64,000 nucleotides of DNA, taken from the NCBI GenBank assembly GCA_945861705.1, contig CAMAVM010000005.1, forward strand, positions 39,902-103,901, read 5' to 3'. This document shows, one piece after another, positions 50,907-60,023 of the stretch (position 1 is its first letter; the number at the start of each line of letters is the position of its first letter). The notes under the pieces were generated by a model. That model was given only the letters and a program-made list of their open reading frames with translations. It did not search any database and had not been told where the DNA came from. Source of the DNA: Methylomagnum ishizawai. Its GTDB lineage: Bacteria; Pseudomonadota; Gammaproteobacteria; Methylococcales; Methylomonadaceae. Position numbers and translations under genes: made by a program.

Positions 50907-52250
50907 TTATGGGATAACCGTTCCGGGTGGCTCAATAATCAGGAAAGTGAGCATACCGCCTGGGAAAATATTAAAGTTGACCAGTTCGCGTTCACTGTGT
51001 GAATGCCACATAAAGAAGTAACCGTTGTTGGCATTGAATCCACCTTCACCCGGGGGTAATTGACCTGCGTTACCTAAATAAGGGCTGCCGCTATAAAAAG
51101 GGCCAAAGGTGAGTTCCTGCAAGCCAGGTAAAACGACTGGCAATGCTTTACAGCGGTCAGATGCCGATTGCGTCATCTTATCTGATGGATAAAGCGCGGT
51201 CGCACCATTGGCATCGCAATAAGTAGGCTGCGTTGTCTGTGTATAACCATACATATCCCAGCCTAAACCAGCACCTGTCCAGCTAAACAACAGGTCGTAA
51301 GTTTCACCTGGAAAGGTTTCGTTGGTGAAACCTGGCGTTGTGCGATCCGGCCCAGAAACACCAGGGTTGCTCTCAAACATCCGAGCATCTTTCGCCAATA
51401 AGGTGAAGTGGTTGCCGTGGGTATGGTAAGGATGCGGGTCGCGGCCTGCACCGATCAATCTCAGCAAGACCTTCTCGCCAGGTGTGGTGCGAATGATAGA
51501 ACCGTAAGGTTGGTTAGGCAGTAGCGGATTATTATCAGCCGATACCGTATCTACGCCGTTACGTCCATTGATAAACCACCAGACTGGCTTGTATTCACGG
51601 GTATCGACGGCATCATAAGCACCGGTTTCAACCTCTTCGTGGATACGCACGTCCATTTCTGTCAACAGCGACAGATATTCGTGGTCATAAGCAGAACCTG
51701 CATGGTTATAGGCTTTAGGCGCATTTGCACTATAGCCTGTTGGACGTACGATCAGTGCGCCAACCAGACCCATTTCGGTTTGCAAGTCAGGACGTGTACC
51801 GCTGTGATACAAGTAAGTCCCTGGTTTGCTGGCAGTGAAAGTATATGTCACCGTACCGAGGGGCACTGCTTCTTTGGTCAACAGACCATCTTGGCAATTT
51901 GATATATTACAGCTAGCCGTTACCCCTTCTTGTCCAGGAAAAACAATCGAGGTGTTCTTCCATAAGTTGTTTGTCAAGGAAACAGTGACCTGTTCGCCTT
52001 GATTTACAATTAAGGTAGGCCCAGGGTATTGCATAGCGGCATTATTGCCATCGCCATAGCCCCAGACATAGACACTACCACCATCGGGCGTGGTAAGGTA
52101 ATCTTCCGCCGCTGTCAGGTTAAAACTGGGCCCATTAATGCCGGGTATCGTCGCGCCTGCTTGCAATGATGGACTGGCGAAGACCGACAAGGCCAGTGCC
52201 AAAGGTGCGGCAAGTTGACCGACCTTTATTAATTTGAATCTATTTTTCAT
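50907..52250 (-). CDS. Multicopper-oxidase-like protein with laccase motifs 1 and 2 only
   Basis: 447 residues; AGGAG precedes the ATG; signal peptide to about residue 31. Two cupredoxin domains. The first (about 45-170) has only YLYHSGTRPDLQTEMG, without copper ligands. The second carries HPYHTHGNHF (H273, H276, H278; an HxHG motif) and MWHSHSERE (H416, H418; the WHSH form of motif 2) followed by FPGGM. A type 1 cysteine is missing: Ser417 follows H416. So it could give four His ligands to a trinuclear copper cluster but no type 1 copper. The next gene upstream holds the complementary motifs. Confidence 0.88.
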   Translation of the reverse strand: MKNRFKLIKVGQLAAPLALALSVFASPSLQAGATIPGINGPSFNLTAAEDYLTTPDGGSVYVWGYGDGNNAAMQYPGPTLIVNQGEQVTVSLTNNLWKNTSIVFPGQEGVTASCNISNCQDGLLTKEAVPLGTVTYTFTASKPGTYLYHSGTRPDLQTEMGLVGALIVRPTGYSANAPKAYNHAGSAYDHEYLSLLTEMDVRIHEEVETGAYDAVDTREYKPVWWFINGRNGVDTVSADNNPLLPNQPYGSIIRTTPGEKVLLRLIGAGRDPHPYHTHGNHFTLLAKDARMFESNPGVSGPDRTTPGFTNETFPGETYDLLFSWTGAGLGWDMYGYTQTTQPTYCDANGATALYPSDKMTQSASDRCKALPVVLPGLQELTFGPFYSGSPYLGNAGQLPPGEGGFNANNGYFFMWHSHSERELVNFNIFPGGMLTFLIIEPPGTVIP

Positions 52251-52280
52251 GCTAATCTCCTAAAAGCTCGCAAACTTGGT

Positions 52281-53597
52281 TTAGATAACCTGAAATTCAG
52301 TCATCATGCCGCCGAAATCTTCTGCGCCATTACTGAGATAGTTGAGGTTGGTTGTATAGATAAAGTATTTGCCTGGTGCTACGTCCGTAGTGTCAATCAA
52401 CACATCGGCAGTTTCACCGCTACCCAAGGTGACAGAATTGGTCTCATAGTAAAGATCAGTTCCGGTTTGGGTGAGAGATTGCAAGGGATTGTTTACATCC
52501 ATTGCACGCAAGATGCGAGCATCTCTGCCCACCACTTTCATGGGTAGTCCCATAGCTGCTAGCGTGTAGTTTCTGGTTACGTTAAGATTAGATATACGCA
52601 ATAAAACCCGTTGCCCTACAGTAGCGGTAATCTTGGAACTTAAAGGCTGGGTCGTTGCTATATCATCGGTCGTGTCAACATTGGTATTGTGCAGCGCAGC
52701 CACTTCACTTGGCACAGCAGGTGGAGTGGTATCATTCGCCGTATCAGGATAGCCACGGCCATTAAGTACCGCATAATCATCCTTCATATCGGCGAACGGC
52801 AAAGGCTGTACGGCAATATGTTCAGCATGGAAGACCGAATCAAAAGACCCTATCTGGATCGGATATTCCACATCATAGCCAGTCGAGCCATCGACATCAT
52901 TGTAGGCAAATTTAGTGTAGTCTTTGACCTCGACATCGGTATCATCATCGTAGGAACTTCCATCCTGGGCAGGATGCACATAAAGATTGCCCAACATACC
53001 CATTTGCATGTGTTCAGAAGCTTCTACGTGGCAGTGGTACATATAAGTGCCAGGTTCCTTGATGTCGTAGAAATAGGTGAAGGTTGAACCCATACCGATG
53101 GTTGCGGAGGCTTCTGGTTCACCGTCGAAAATACTGGCAGCATTCGGGAAACCGTGAAAATGCACCGAGTGTGGGTCAAACAAGTCTGGCCTTTTCAGCA
53201 TACCGACGTTGGTCAATGACAGGTAGAATTTATCACCTTCGTTTAACTCAATGGTTGGCGCAGTGCTGGTTGCCGCCAATAGCCCGTGGTTTGCTGCCTT
53301 GTTTTGTGGTACGCCGGTAAGGTCACTGAAACCTAAAATGTACATTTCGTTTGGCGTTGTTACCGTGCTATCAGCCATAGTGATAAAACCATCGCCAGCG
53401 GCAAGGTGTTTACATTTGACCTTAGGATCATAACCTGGGTTGCCAAGAGTTGGTGTGGCATCTATTGAGGACGGCGTGTTTAAGGCATCTTTGTCCCCTG
53501 GGCATTGTATATTGACTGCCGCCTGGGCAGGATTCAGTATGCCGCTGATCGCCAAAGCGAGCGGCGTACTGAGTAAAAGTAGTTTGCTTTTGTTCAT
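52281..53597 (-). CDS. Multicopper-oxidase-like protein with laccase motifs 3 and 4 only
   Basis: 438 residues, signal peptide to about residue 27 (NPAQAA), AGAGG before the ATG. The first cupredoxin domain (about 80-210) carries PHSVHFHGF (H143, H146, H148) and YHCHVEASEHMQMGM (H188, C189, H190, H196, Met 199 or 201). This is the full type 1 copper set plus half of a trinuclear cluster. The second domain (about 225-438) has no HxH motif. It would need a partner with motifs 1 and 2, found in the 50907-52250 product, 30 bases downstream. Alternatively it is an electron-transfer type 1 protein. Confidence 0.88.
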   Translation of the reverse strand: MNKSKLLLLSTPLALAISGILNPAQAAVNIQCPGDKDALNTPSSIDATPTLGNPGYDPKVKCKHLAAGDGFITMADSTVTTPNEMYILGFSDLTGVPQNKAANHGLLAATSTAPTIELNEGDKFYLSLTNVGMLKRPDLFDPHSVHFHGFPNAASIFDGEPEASATIGMGSTFTYFYDIKEPGTYMYHCHVEASEHMQMGMLGNLYVHPAQDGSSYDDDTDVEVKDYTKFAYNDVDGSTGYDVEYPIQIGSFDSVFHAEHIAVQPLPFADMKDDYAVLNGRGYPDTANDTTPPAVPSEVAALHNTNVDTTDDIATTQPLSSKITATVGQRVLLRISNLNVTRNYTLAAMGLPMKVVGRDARILRAMDVNNPLQSLTQTGTDLYYETNSVTLGSGETADVLIDTTDVAPGKYFIYTTNLNYLSNGAEDFGGMMTEFQVI

Positions 53598-53693
53598 GAT
53601 TGCAACCTCTGTTTTCTTAGTGATTAATGACTTGGTTCTATTAGCTGAATTGGAACAGAGGGAACATTACTGCTCCCTCTATCCGTCAGGTCT

Positions 53694-56600
53694 TTATGGC
53701 AATATCCGCACAGTACCTTTATTTACAGTGGCACCCGTTAAATACCGCTCGTCCGCACCCTTATCTGGGCATAATGTGGGAATTAAACCGCAGATTAACG
53801 TGCCAACATCTGGACGACCTTGTGCGTCGTAATCGGCAGTTAGAACATCGATTACGCCGCCAGGTATACTGACATCAGGTACATTGCTTAACGGGTTACC
53901 GGTATTGATTGCAGGATTCACACCCGCCTTCAAGTGGTAGTCGCGATTGCCTAGTTTCAGCGGGCCAAAGTCCACGGTAATAGATGCCGCACCTGCTTCA
54001 TCAAACACCGAGGCAGTAGTAATGCTGGTGCCTGGTGTGCCTGAACGATGTCCATTGACGTTTTCACTGATAAACAGGCTGCCATCTGCGGCTGCTGTAT
54101 TTTGCAAACCGGCATCCATCAATGGGTCTGACACAATGCTCCAGGTTGGGCTTAGGTTGCCGGAACCTTCGGGTAGCACACCAAAGTCATCATAGTACGC
54201 CAGATCACCCGCGCCGATATTGGGCAGTAAACCAGGATCGTTAGCTATGCCATTCTCGTCTTGGTCAGCCGTCCATTGGAACGAACGGTTATGCCAGACA
54301 ATATTGTTAACCAGCGTCAACGGATTTGAGAACGTCGTAGCCACACTAGCCAGGGTATCCAAACCTGGGCTATGCAATCTTGACGCAATACCTGCCGGTT
54401 GTTGGTTGCTCAGGTTGGAGTCAGCACCAAATGCACCAGGCACTGAAGACGTGCTATCGTTATTGACCACAGTGTTGTGAGCAATCCCGACTTGCACCGC
54501 ATCCTGCATGGCAATACCACCACCCGCCAACGCTGCCATATTGTTAGCGATGATATTGTTAGTCAGGCTGACTTTGTAGCCATTGTTGACGTTAACATTG
54601 ACATCTTGCCCGTTAATGAAGCGCAAGCTGATACCGCCACCGTCGCCGCTGCCGGCTTGGTTGCTTTCAATACGGTTGGCATTGATGACCACAGGGCCTG
54701 AGCCTTGTGTCAATCCACCAGCAACGCCATCAGCACCTGACACAGAGATACCGCCGCCATAAGCACCCAGGAAATAAAGGCTTTGGTTGAATACCACCGT
54801 GTTCTTTTCGATCACGTTAGTTGCATTCTGAGGTGTACCCAGATTTCGACCGTCATGAGAGATACCCGCACCGTCGCCTTGAGCAAAGTTGCCGCAGATG
54901 AAGTTTTCCTTCACTTGATAGCCATCTGTGCCGTTATAAAGGCCAATACCGCCGCCTGCCGCTATTGTGCCTGTCCCCAAAGCACCGTTTTGGCTGATTT
55001 GGTTATTGTGGATACGTAAGTTGTCATTGCTGGCATCTGTGTAGGCGTTGCCATTAAGCAAACCGTTACGCCCAATTTGTATGCCACCTGCCGCATTGCC
55101 TGAATTGGCTTTGACGATATTGTTGGAGATTTCCAAGTAATCGGCATAACCATGCACATTGATACCGCCGCCGTTATCCGCACCGGTGACGGTAAAGCCA
55201 TCAATGCGAGCATTGGCTGTGTTGCCAAAACCACCGTTGGCTGGCGTGGTGTCTAAGCCAAATACAGAAATACCGGCCATTTCTTCGTTGAGGAAGTCAG
55301 TAGCAACATTGCCAGTTAATGGTGGCAATATGGAAACTCTGCCGTTATCAATCGCATCTTGCATCCGTACACGCCAGTTATTGATCATATTGGCATCCGT
55401 CCGTTGGGCAAAAACCATAGTGCTCATCGCACCAGAACCTTGTAAACGTAGCGGTTTATCTATAATCAACTGTTCGTTATACATGCCAGGGCCAACCAGG
55501 ATCAGGTCATTTGCTGCTGCCGCATCAATAACAGGCTGAATCTTATCGCCATTGATGACATGGTGGATTGCACCACCGCCAGGAACAGGTGTTGCGATAT
55601 TGCCCACCGTTACCTTGACACCGGATGGTGACCACTTACCATTGGCGGCACCGCCTTGGCTGTGCAGCATGAGGTCATAAGCACCTACGGCAAAGTTGGC
55701 ACCAAATTGAACTCTCACAGTATTCGCAGTCGAACTCCAAGCACAGTTGAAACTTGTTGATCCTGGTGCTAGAGGTGAAGTTGCACAGTTAATTGTAGTG
55801 GCAACGCCAGCACTGTTAGTCAATTTGACTTGAGCAGCGTTTGCACCACTTGAAACAACGCCTAAACCGTAATTTCTATTTACAAATTTAGGTGGGGTAC
55901 CATCACCATCATAAAGTGGGTTAGGAACAGGAGCAGTACCTACCGCCGTTACTGTCAGGGTTCTTTGTGCCGCAGTTCTTCCTGCACCTACTTGTACATA
56001 AGGCCCACCATCAACACCCTCAGCCTTGGCTATCTCAGGAGTCGTTGTGGGTTGTTCACAGTCAATCGGAAAATTCCGGGTGGCTGCAAATGCACCTTTA
56101 GACACGGTTGGGGTATCCAGATAGGTGGTAGTGCCTGGCATGTATTGGAAGGTCCAACATACGGTCGCAAGCGATGGATCGTAGTTAGGATCTTGCAAGA
56201 ACGGCAGGTTATTACCTGTACCAGGGCTATAACTGGGATTAGGCACAATACCGGAATCATTGACACAGGCATTCAACATCATTGGTGAAAAGCCTGAAGG
56301 CAATGGTGCGTTAGCTGTCCATGTCGATGGCAATTGTGCGTTAAACGCGCCCCATTCGTCGGTATTTACCCGCACGACTTCTTTACCTGTATGGTCACGG
56401 AAAGACACCGGAATCCACGCTGGATTGGCTTTTTCACCGGCATTCGGTGAGTTGTTGTCAATAGTTGCCAACACGTCGTTGAATACATTACCAGCTACCC
56501 GTGATGACCGAGGCACTTTGGTAAAGACATGGAATTCAGCAACAGCGTTTATTTTGGCTTTTAAATCGACTTGTTTTAGATCACACAGAGATCGTGATTC

Positions 56601-59165
56601 TCCAGCATGGGGCGCTGCTTCTGGGTTAGCCACGACGGCTGCACCGTTAGCATCAGTTTGTAAGCTCAAAAAAGCTGGAACGGTATGTGCATCACCCACA
56701 CAGACAGGCGGTAAAAGATTTGGACTAGGTTCAAATCCATCACCCAGTGTAACGTTAACATCTTCTTCCTTGACGATTTCAAAGCCTTTGGGCGGCGATG
56801 CCTCGACAATATACTTTGCTGGTTTTAAGGGGTTGCCATTACCATCTTCAGTTATAGCATAACCGCCATCAAAAACACCTGGACGAGATTGGTTGTAATT
56901 ACGCAAACCGTCGTAACAATCTTTTGCTACGGGTGCATTACCGTCTAATGGATCAACAGTGAAAACGGGGCCTTGGCAGCCAGTTGGTTTACTGTCATCC
57001 CAAGCATCGGTATGTACAATATTGATGGCATCACCCTTACTGAAGACACCAGCTGCACCGTCATTGGCAACATCCACGTCTTCCGGCCCCATAGTACCGC
57101 CATCAGCCCAACCGAACGGATAGTTGTCCACGTCGGCGCGGTCTATAACGCTATTGCCGTTAAGGTCATCAATAACGCCATCAGCGGCATCGGCTACATT
57201 GTTAGAATTCCAGTCAACATCTTCACCGCCAGCACCTGGAAAACCACCAGCGATTGGGAGGTTGTTTTTATCGCCATCAGCATAAAGTGCCACCTGAACA
57301 CGGGCTACGCCAGGTTCCCAAGGGTCACCAACCCCATAGCTTGGGTCACTTTCAGCACGGGTGCTGGAGTAGAATACGATACCGATAATACCGCCATTTT
57401 CGTTACCGACATAGGGTTTACGTCCCCATTGATAGGCATTGGTTTGTCCCAGAAAGCCATCAAATGCCTGGAGCAGTACCGGCCCAGTTTCGGTGCGGGA
57501 AAGGTTGTTGCCCGTATTAGGGTTGATGAGGTCATCTCCCAAGGCACAGTTGGTAAGCAGCGCATCAACAGGCGTACAGATTTGCGCTTGCGGCGTTAAC
57601 ACGCCAAAGTCAGGAAACCCGCCCGTAGAAACGGCAGGCAGTTCGCCACCCGCATCAGACACTACGGTTACGCCCGTTGCTTTGTCGCGCGCAAAATCAC
57701 TTTCCGCAACTAGCCAATGGAAAAATGGGAATACTTCGTTGAAATCTGCCTCGCCGCTACTGTCGGTGGGAGAGGTTTGGTAAACCCGGCCATCACGAAA
57801 ACGCAGGTTGACTGTCTTGTTAGGCAGTCCGGCTTCGCCTGGATCCTGGAAACCATTTTCATTGGTATCGTTGAATATTGTATGTTTGGAGGTATGGAAC
57901 CAGCCTGGCGCAGGAATATTGCCGGCAGCATCAGCCAAGGCAATCGTGGCCACGCCGCCCACGACATCAACGTTATAAAAAGAAATAATCATGTCCAAGT
58001 TGTCATCCCAGGCAACCAGTTGATAGCTACCATTAGGAACATTCGGAATGCTGAAATGGCTGTTAGAATCGCAACGTCCACTATAAACACCGACACCCGC
58101 TATCGTGTTAAGCCCGATACGGCAATTTGGGAAGGGTGCGCCCATGGCATTTGCCAGTAAAGGCGGTGCAGTCAAGTGGCTGTTAACGATAGTGCCTTCA
58201 ATAGTAGCCCCACCGGCCAACACAGTATTATCGGTAAATTCTTTAACAAAGCCCGTGTTGATATTGTAAAAAGAAGGACCCCATTCCGTCATAAAAGCGG
58301 GGTTAGCGGCTTGTATCCAAGCATCAATCGTTTTAGTGCCTTCAATAGTGGAAGTTTGCACCCAACCTTGTCCGGCTGGAGGGATGATGTTGATGCCATA
58401 TTTACCGGGAACCAGGTTTTTGACGACCACCAAGCCGTTCGCGTCTGGATGGATAATGCCACTGCCAAGCGTGTCAACTTCAGGGCCATCAACGGTGATT
58501 GAGCCAGTGTAGGTAGTGCCTAGCGGATTGCCAAACGCATCGGTAAGTAAAGGTCCTGGACCGGCTACACCGTATCCGCCGCCACCATCGAGAATTTGAA
58601 CCGTGAATTGTTCTGGGCAGAATTGCTCGACACCACTGCAACTTGTTGCGCTACCTTGTTCGTTAACGCCATCAGGCGCGTTATTGATTGGAAATTTATC
58701 GTGAAATACGTAAACCGACATTTGCGCCGTCGGAATGGGATTGTTTTCGGTAGTCACTTCAACGGTGGCATCACCATTTGCATCCAGCGTTGCCATAGCA
58801 CCGCCGATGGAATGACCTTCATAAGGCAATACCGAAACAAACACACGGTCGCCTGGATTAAGGCGATCACTGACAATTGATGCAGTATCTGCGGCACTTT
58901 GGCCTTCTGCCAATACCGGTGCATCACTGTTATTAAAGCTCAACGACAAAGCATTGACATCGCGTACGCCCGGCGTTGTAGTGTGGGTACTATCGGTTTC
59001 CACCAGATAGCGGAATCCTGGAACCGCTGTCCCCGCGTGGTCAACCACCGTTAAATTGATTGCTGCTTGCGCTTCTGTCAAAGCCAACGCACCGAGCAAC
59101 GGTAAGGCCAGAGCCAGCCTGATGCCGTCTCTAAGCCGATTCGGTTTATATTGTATTTTTTTCAT
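53694..59165 (-). CDS. Giant secreted SdrD-B-like / beta-helix surface protein
   Basis: 1823 residues, signal peptide to about 35 (TEAQAA). The first half is a chain of carboxypeptidase-regulatory/SdrD-B-like beta domains with Asp/Asn-rich calcium-type loops (IFNDTNENGFQDPGEAGLP; NNVADAADGVIDDLNGNSV). From about 1080 comes a cysteine-containing Ig-like module, then from about 1215 a right-handed parallel beta-helix (PGMYNEQLIIDKPLRLQGSG and many NNxI/NxVxxN turns) to the end. No catalytic site is recognised. It precedes the three cupredoxin genes by 96 bases and is likely cotranscribed, so it may be the scaffold that holds the oxidase outside the cell. Two 16-bp inverted motifs lie upstream. 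Confidence 0.85.
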   Translation of the reverse strand: MKKIQYKPNRLRDGIRLALALPLLGALALTEAQAAINLTVVDHAGTAVPGFRYLVETDSTHTTTPGVRDVNALSLSFNNSDAPVLAEGQSAADTASIVSDRLNPGDRVFVSVLPYEGHSIGGAMATLDANGDATVEVTTENNPIPTAQMSVYVFHDKFPINNAPDGVNEQGSATSCSGVEQFCPEQFTVQILDGGGGYGVAGPGPLLTDAFGNPLGTTYTGSITVDGPEVDTLGSGIIHPDANGLVVVKNLVPGKYGINIIPPAGQGWVQTSTIEGTKTIDAWIQAANPAFMTEWGPSFYNINTGFVKEFTDNTVLAGGATIEGTIVNSHLTAPPLLANAMGAPFPNCRIGLNTIAGVGVYSGRCDSNSHFSIPNVPNGSYQLVAWDDNLDMIISFYNVDVVGGVATIALADAAGNIPAPGWFHTSKHTIFNDTNENGFQDPGEAGLPNKTVNLRFRDGRVYQTSPTDSSGEADFNEVFPFFHWLVAESDFARDKATGVTVVSDAGGELPAVSTGGFPDFGVLTPQAQICTPVDALLTNCALGDDLINPNTGNNLSRTETGPVLLQAFDGFLGQTNAYQWGRKPYVGNENGGIIGIVFYSSTRAESDPSYGVGDPWEPGVARVQVALYADGDKNNLPIAGGFPGAGGEDVDWNSNNVADAADGVIDDLNGNSVIDRADVDNYPFGWADGGTMGPEDVDVANDGAAGVFSKGDAINIVHTDAWDDSKPTGCQGPVFTVDPLDGNAPVAKDCYDGLRNYNQSRPGVFDGGYAITEDGNGNPLKPAKYIVEASPPKGFEIVKEEDVNVTLGDGFEPSPNLLPPVCVGDAHTVPAFLSLQTDANGAAVVANPEAAPHAGESRSLCDLKQVDLKAKINAVAEFHVFTKVPRSSRVAGNVFNDVLATIDNNSPNAGEKANPAWIPVSFRDHTGKEVVRVNTDEWGAFNAQLPSTWTANAPLPSGFSPMMLNACVNDSGIVPNPSYSPGTGNNLPFLQDPNYDPSLATVCWTFQYMPGTTTYLDTPTVSKGAFAATRNFPIDCEQPTTTPEIAKAEGVDGGPYVQVGAGRTAAQRTLTVTAVGTAPVPNPLYDGDGTPPKFVNRNYGLGVVSSGANAAQVKLTNSAGVATTINCATSPLAPGSTSFNCAWSSTANTVRVQFGANFAVGAYDLMLHSQGGAANGKWSPSGVKVTVGNIATPVPGGGAIHHVINGDKIQPVIDAAAANDLILVGPGMYNEQLIIDKPLRLQGSGAMSTMVFAQRTDANMINNWRVRMQDAIDNGRVSILPPLTGNVATDFLNEEMAGISVFGLDTTPANGGFGNTANARIDGFTVTGADNGGGINVHGYADYLEISNNIVKANSGNAAGGIQIGRNGLLNGNAYTDASNDNLRIHNNQISQNGALGTGTIAAGGGIGLYNGTDGYQVKENFICGNFAQGDGAGISHDGRNLGTPQNATNVIEKNTVVFNQSLYFLGAYGGGISVSGADGVAGGLTQGSGPVVINANRIESNQAGSGDGGGISLRFINGQDVNVNVNNGYKVSLTNNIIANNMAALAGGGIAMQDAVQVGIAHNTVVNNDSTSSVPGAFGADSNLSNQQPAGIASRLHSPGLDTLASVATTFSNPLTLVNNIVWHNRSFQWTADQDENGIANDPGLLPNIGAGDLAYYDDFGVLPEGSGNLSPTWSIVSDPLMDAGLQNTAAADGSLFISENVNGHRSGTPGTSITTASVFDEAGAASITVDFGPLKLGNRDYHLKAGVNPAINTGNPLSNVPDVSIPGGVIDVLTADYDAQGRPDVGTLICGLIPTLCPDKGADERYLTGATVNKGTVRILP

Positions 59166-59391
59166 GGTTTTTTCACCCCATTCTTTTGTTTATATTTCCA
59201 CCAATAGTGTTGTTTAAAACCCTGTTTGCCTGACATCCGATGTCGAGCCAAGTTGCTTTTTACACTTCACTACAATGGTTCAAATTCTTCCGTAGCCCTG
59301 TTTTGGAATTGAATGAATGCTTCCTGACAAGACCTAAGAGTCTGAATAACCCTTGGGTGAATACTTTATTTGAACAGCATTTATTTTTATA

Positions 59392-59407
59392 TACGTATGA
59401 TTACCTA
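59392..59407. promoter_or_regulatory. 16-bp inverted motif, site 3 of 4
   Basis: TACGTATGATTACCTA, about 230 bases upstream of the giant surface protein. The overlapping 59394-59409 is identical to 22875-22890. It is followed by TACGCATACC, so GTATG and CATAC also bracket it symmetrically. Confidence 0.55.
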
Positions 59408-59614
59408 TACGCATACCAAAATGAACTATTGGGTGATTTTTTGGAATATACACTAATGAGCTTTATTAAAATCTAACAGAATGCCTTAGAAAAAATAAAT
59501 AACTAGCTGAATTAATTATCTTTATATTAAAGACTTGTGCTATATATTGAACGGCTTGTCTAAACCTTGTGGACAGATTAGAAATTGCCTGGCACATTAT
59601 TGAGGACGAATCTA

Positions 59615-59630
59615 TAGGTATAAATACCTA
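59615..59630. promoter_or_regulatory. 16-bp inverted motif, site 4 of 4
   Basis: TAGGTATAAATACCTA, a perfect 7-2-7 inverted repeat and the most symmetrical member of the set. It lies about 450 bases upstream of the giant surface protein gene. Confidence 0.5.
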
Positions 59631-59884
59631 CACAGCCAAATAAATGACCTTCAAATTGAGCAAAACAGATGCGGGTTTTGTGAGGAATATCGATGAGGAC
59701 AGTGAAGATTTGTAGATATATTTTGAAAATGCCTAAAGGCAAATCCCTTTTAGTGGAGAATGGAAGAGGGGAATGGAGAAGTGAAACATGAGCCGCCTAT
59801 AACAAGCAGCAACTGCTGTTTTTAGGGAAGCCCTGGACAAGTTGTGTTACTGCACAACCATATTCACCACTTTAGCAACGCAGG

Positions 59885-59979
59885 ACGACAAACTGCTCCT
59901 GCGTTTGCTGCATTCAGTACGTCCTGTACTTCACGACAAATGCTCCTGCGTTTGCTGCATTCAGTACGTCCTGTACTTC
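59885..59979. repeat. Tandem duplication of about 48 bp
   Basis: Units at 59885-59932 (48 bases) and 59933-59979 (47 bases) differ by one missing base and share ACGACAAA and TTCAGTACGTCCTGTACTTC. Each contains the inverted AGTACGTCCTGTACT. Downstream of the oxidoreductase gene; no coding role is apparent. Confidence 0.75.
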
Positions 59980-60023
59980 CGCAGTTGCCGAGAAGGTTAA
60001 GAGAGGGGATTATACGCAAAAAC

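Larger units (their letters stand above)
59166..60023. other. 858-base intergenic region with two inverted motifs and a tandem duplication
   Basis: No gene is supported; a 78-codon frame (59240-59476) lacks features. The region is AT-rich. It holds 16-bp inverted motifs at 59392-59407 and 59615-59630 and a tandem duplication at 59885-59979. It serves as promoter region of the giant surface protein and as the 3' flank of the 1240-residue oxidoreductase gene. Confidence 0.5.

Noticed and set aside
59240..59476. 78-codon plus-strand open frame in the AT-rich region
   Set aside because: No features or ribosome site, and it overlaps the inverted regulatory motif at 59392.
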